NCBI RefSeq assembly: GCF_023283895.1
Contig: NZ_JAKILB010000005.1
Coordinates: forward strand, 310,001-374,000
Origin: Shewanella pneumatophori
Lineage (GTDB): Bacteria; Pseudomonadota; Gammaproteobacteria; Enterobacterales; Shewanellaceae
Direction of reading: 5' to 3'
Length of the DNA: 64,000 nt
The translations under genes and the position numbers were made by a program. Within the stretch, counting starts at the first letter, position 1. Every line of letters starts with the position of its first letter. Below are positions 63,820-64,000 of the stretch, piece by piece. Below the pieces are notes generated by a model. It saw nothing but the letters and a program-made list of their open reading frames with translations, made no database searches and was not told the DNA's origin.

Positions 63820-64000
63820 ATGATTGATTTTCGCAGTGATACGGTCACTAAGCCAACAGCTGCAATGCGCAGCGCTATTAGCCAAGCTGAAGTTGGTGAT
63901 GATGTTTATGGCGATGATCCAAGTGTTAACTACCTTGAAGACATGGCCGCAGAGATGTTTGGTTATGACAATGCATTGTTTACCTCCTCAGGTACTCAAG
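63820..64000 (+). CDS. ltaE: Low-specificity L-threonine aldolase (3' truncated by the window)
   Basis: PLP enzyme that cleaves L-threonine and L-allo-threonine to glycine and acetaldehyde. Only the first 60 codons are present: [16 protein letters not shown] and [15 protein letters not shown] are the N-terminal hallmarks, and the last residues (FTSSGTQ) reach the cofactor-phosphate region. GAGG lies upstream of the ATG. The rest lies beyond the window. Confidence 0.92.
   Translation, partial: MIDFRSDTVTKPTAAMRSAISQAEVGDDVYGDDPSVNYLEDMAAEMFGYDNALFTSSGTQ

Overview
The window looks like a chromosomal segment of a marine gammaproteobacterium of the order Alteromonadales, most likely Shewanella. 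This rests on gene order (ileS-lspA-fkpB-ispH followed by a minor-pilin operon; yggX-mutY, trmB-yggL-glsB; hemW-rdgB-yggT-proC-yggS facing pilT-pilU) and on a Shewanella-type N-acetylglucosamine (GlcNAc) locus with NagR, NagK, NagA, NagX and NagP. No insertion sequence, prophage or CRISPR array was seen. The genus is inferred from memory of these arrangements, not from a search.

Layout. 1-5.7 kb: the end of ribF, then ileS, lspA, fkpB and ispH. 5.9-13.4 kb: type IV pilus minor pilins pilV, pilW, pilX, pilY1, pilE and a small secreted protein, met by two tandem FimT/GspH-like genes on the other strand. 13.7 kb: glnB. 14.1-34.8 kb: a large GlcNAc/chitin-oligosaccharide utilisation locus. 34.8-37.2 kb: three tandem tRNA-Phe/tRNA-Thr transcription units. 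37.5-52.3 kb: housekeeping and conserved genes. 52.3-54.5 kb: pilT and pilU. 54.6-64 kb: hemH, ruvX, yqgE, yciH, a Fur-box-linked small membrane protein, a lipoprotein, a leucine-rich-repeat protein, a LysR/PACE efflux pair, an OmpA-like protein, mscS, a TRIC-family channel and the start of a threonine aldolase gene.

The GlcNAc locus is the richest part. The LacI-type regulator NagR sits at its left edge. A near-palindromic 16-bp element of the form ATGACArCGyTGTCAT occurs five times, each time in an upstream region: before the TonB-dependent receptor, on both sides of the 23.9-24.4 kb divergent region, before nagK, and over the -35 box of nagP. This ties together outer-membrane uptake, a hexosaminidase lipoprotein, a chemoreceptor with a periplasmic binding protein, inner-membrane transport (NagP), NagX, kinase and deacetylase. 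The glucosamine-6-phosphate deaminase needed to finish the pathway is not in the window. The same motif precedes a TauE/SafE permease, SapC-like protein, 2-oxoglutarate oxygenase-like protein and one of two flavin-dependent tryptophan-halogenase-like proteins; this set has no established role in GlcNAc catabolism and is the best candidate here for an undescribed system.

Two candidate non-coding RNAs are proposed: a hairpin-terminated leader or small RNA downstream of a NagR site (about 24190-24311), and a promoter-to-terminator unit with no gene at about 44941-45125. Type IV pilus genes at both ends of the window (minor pilins and the PilT/PilU motors) probably serve one pilus system.
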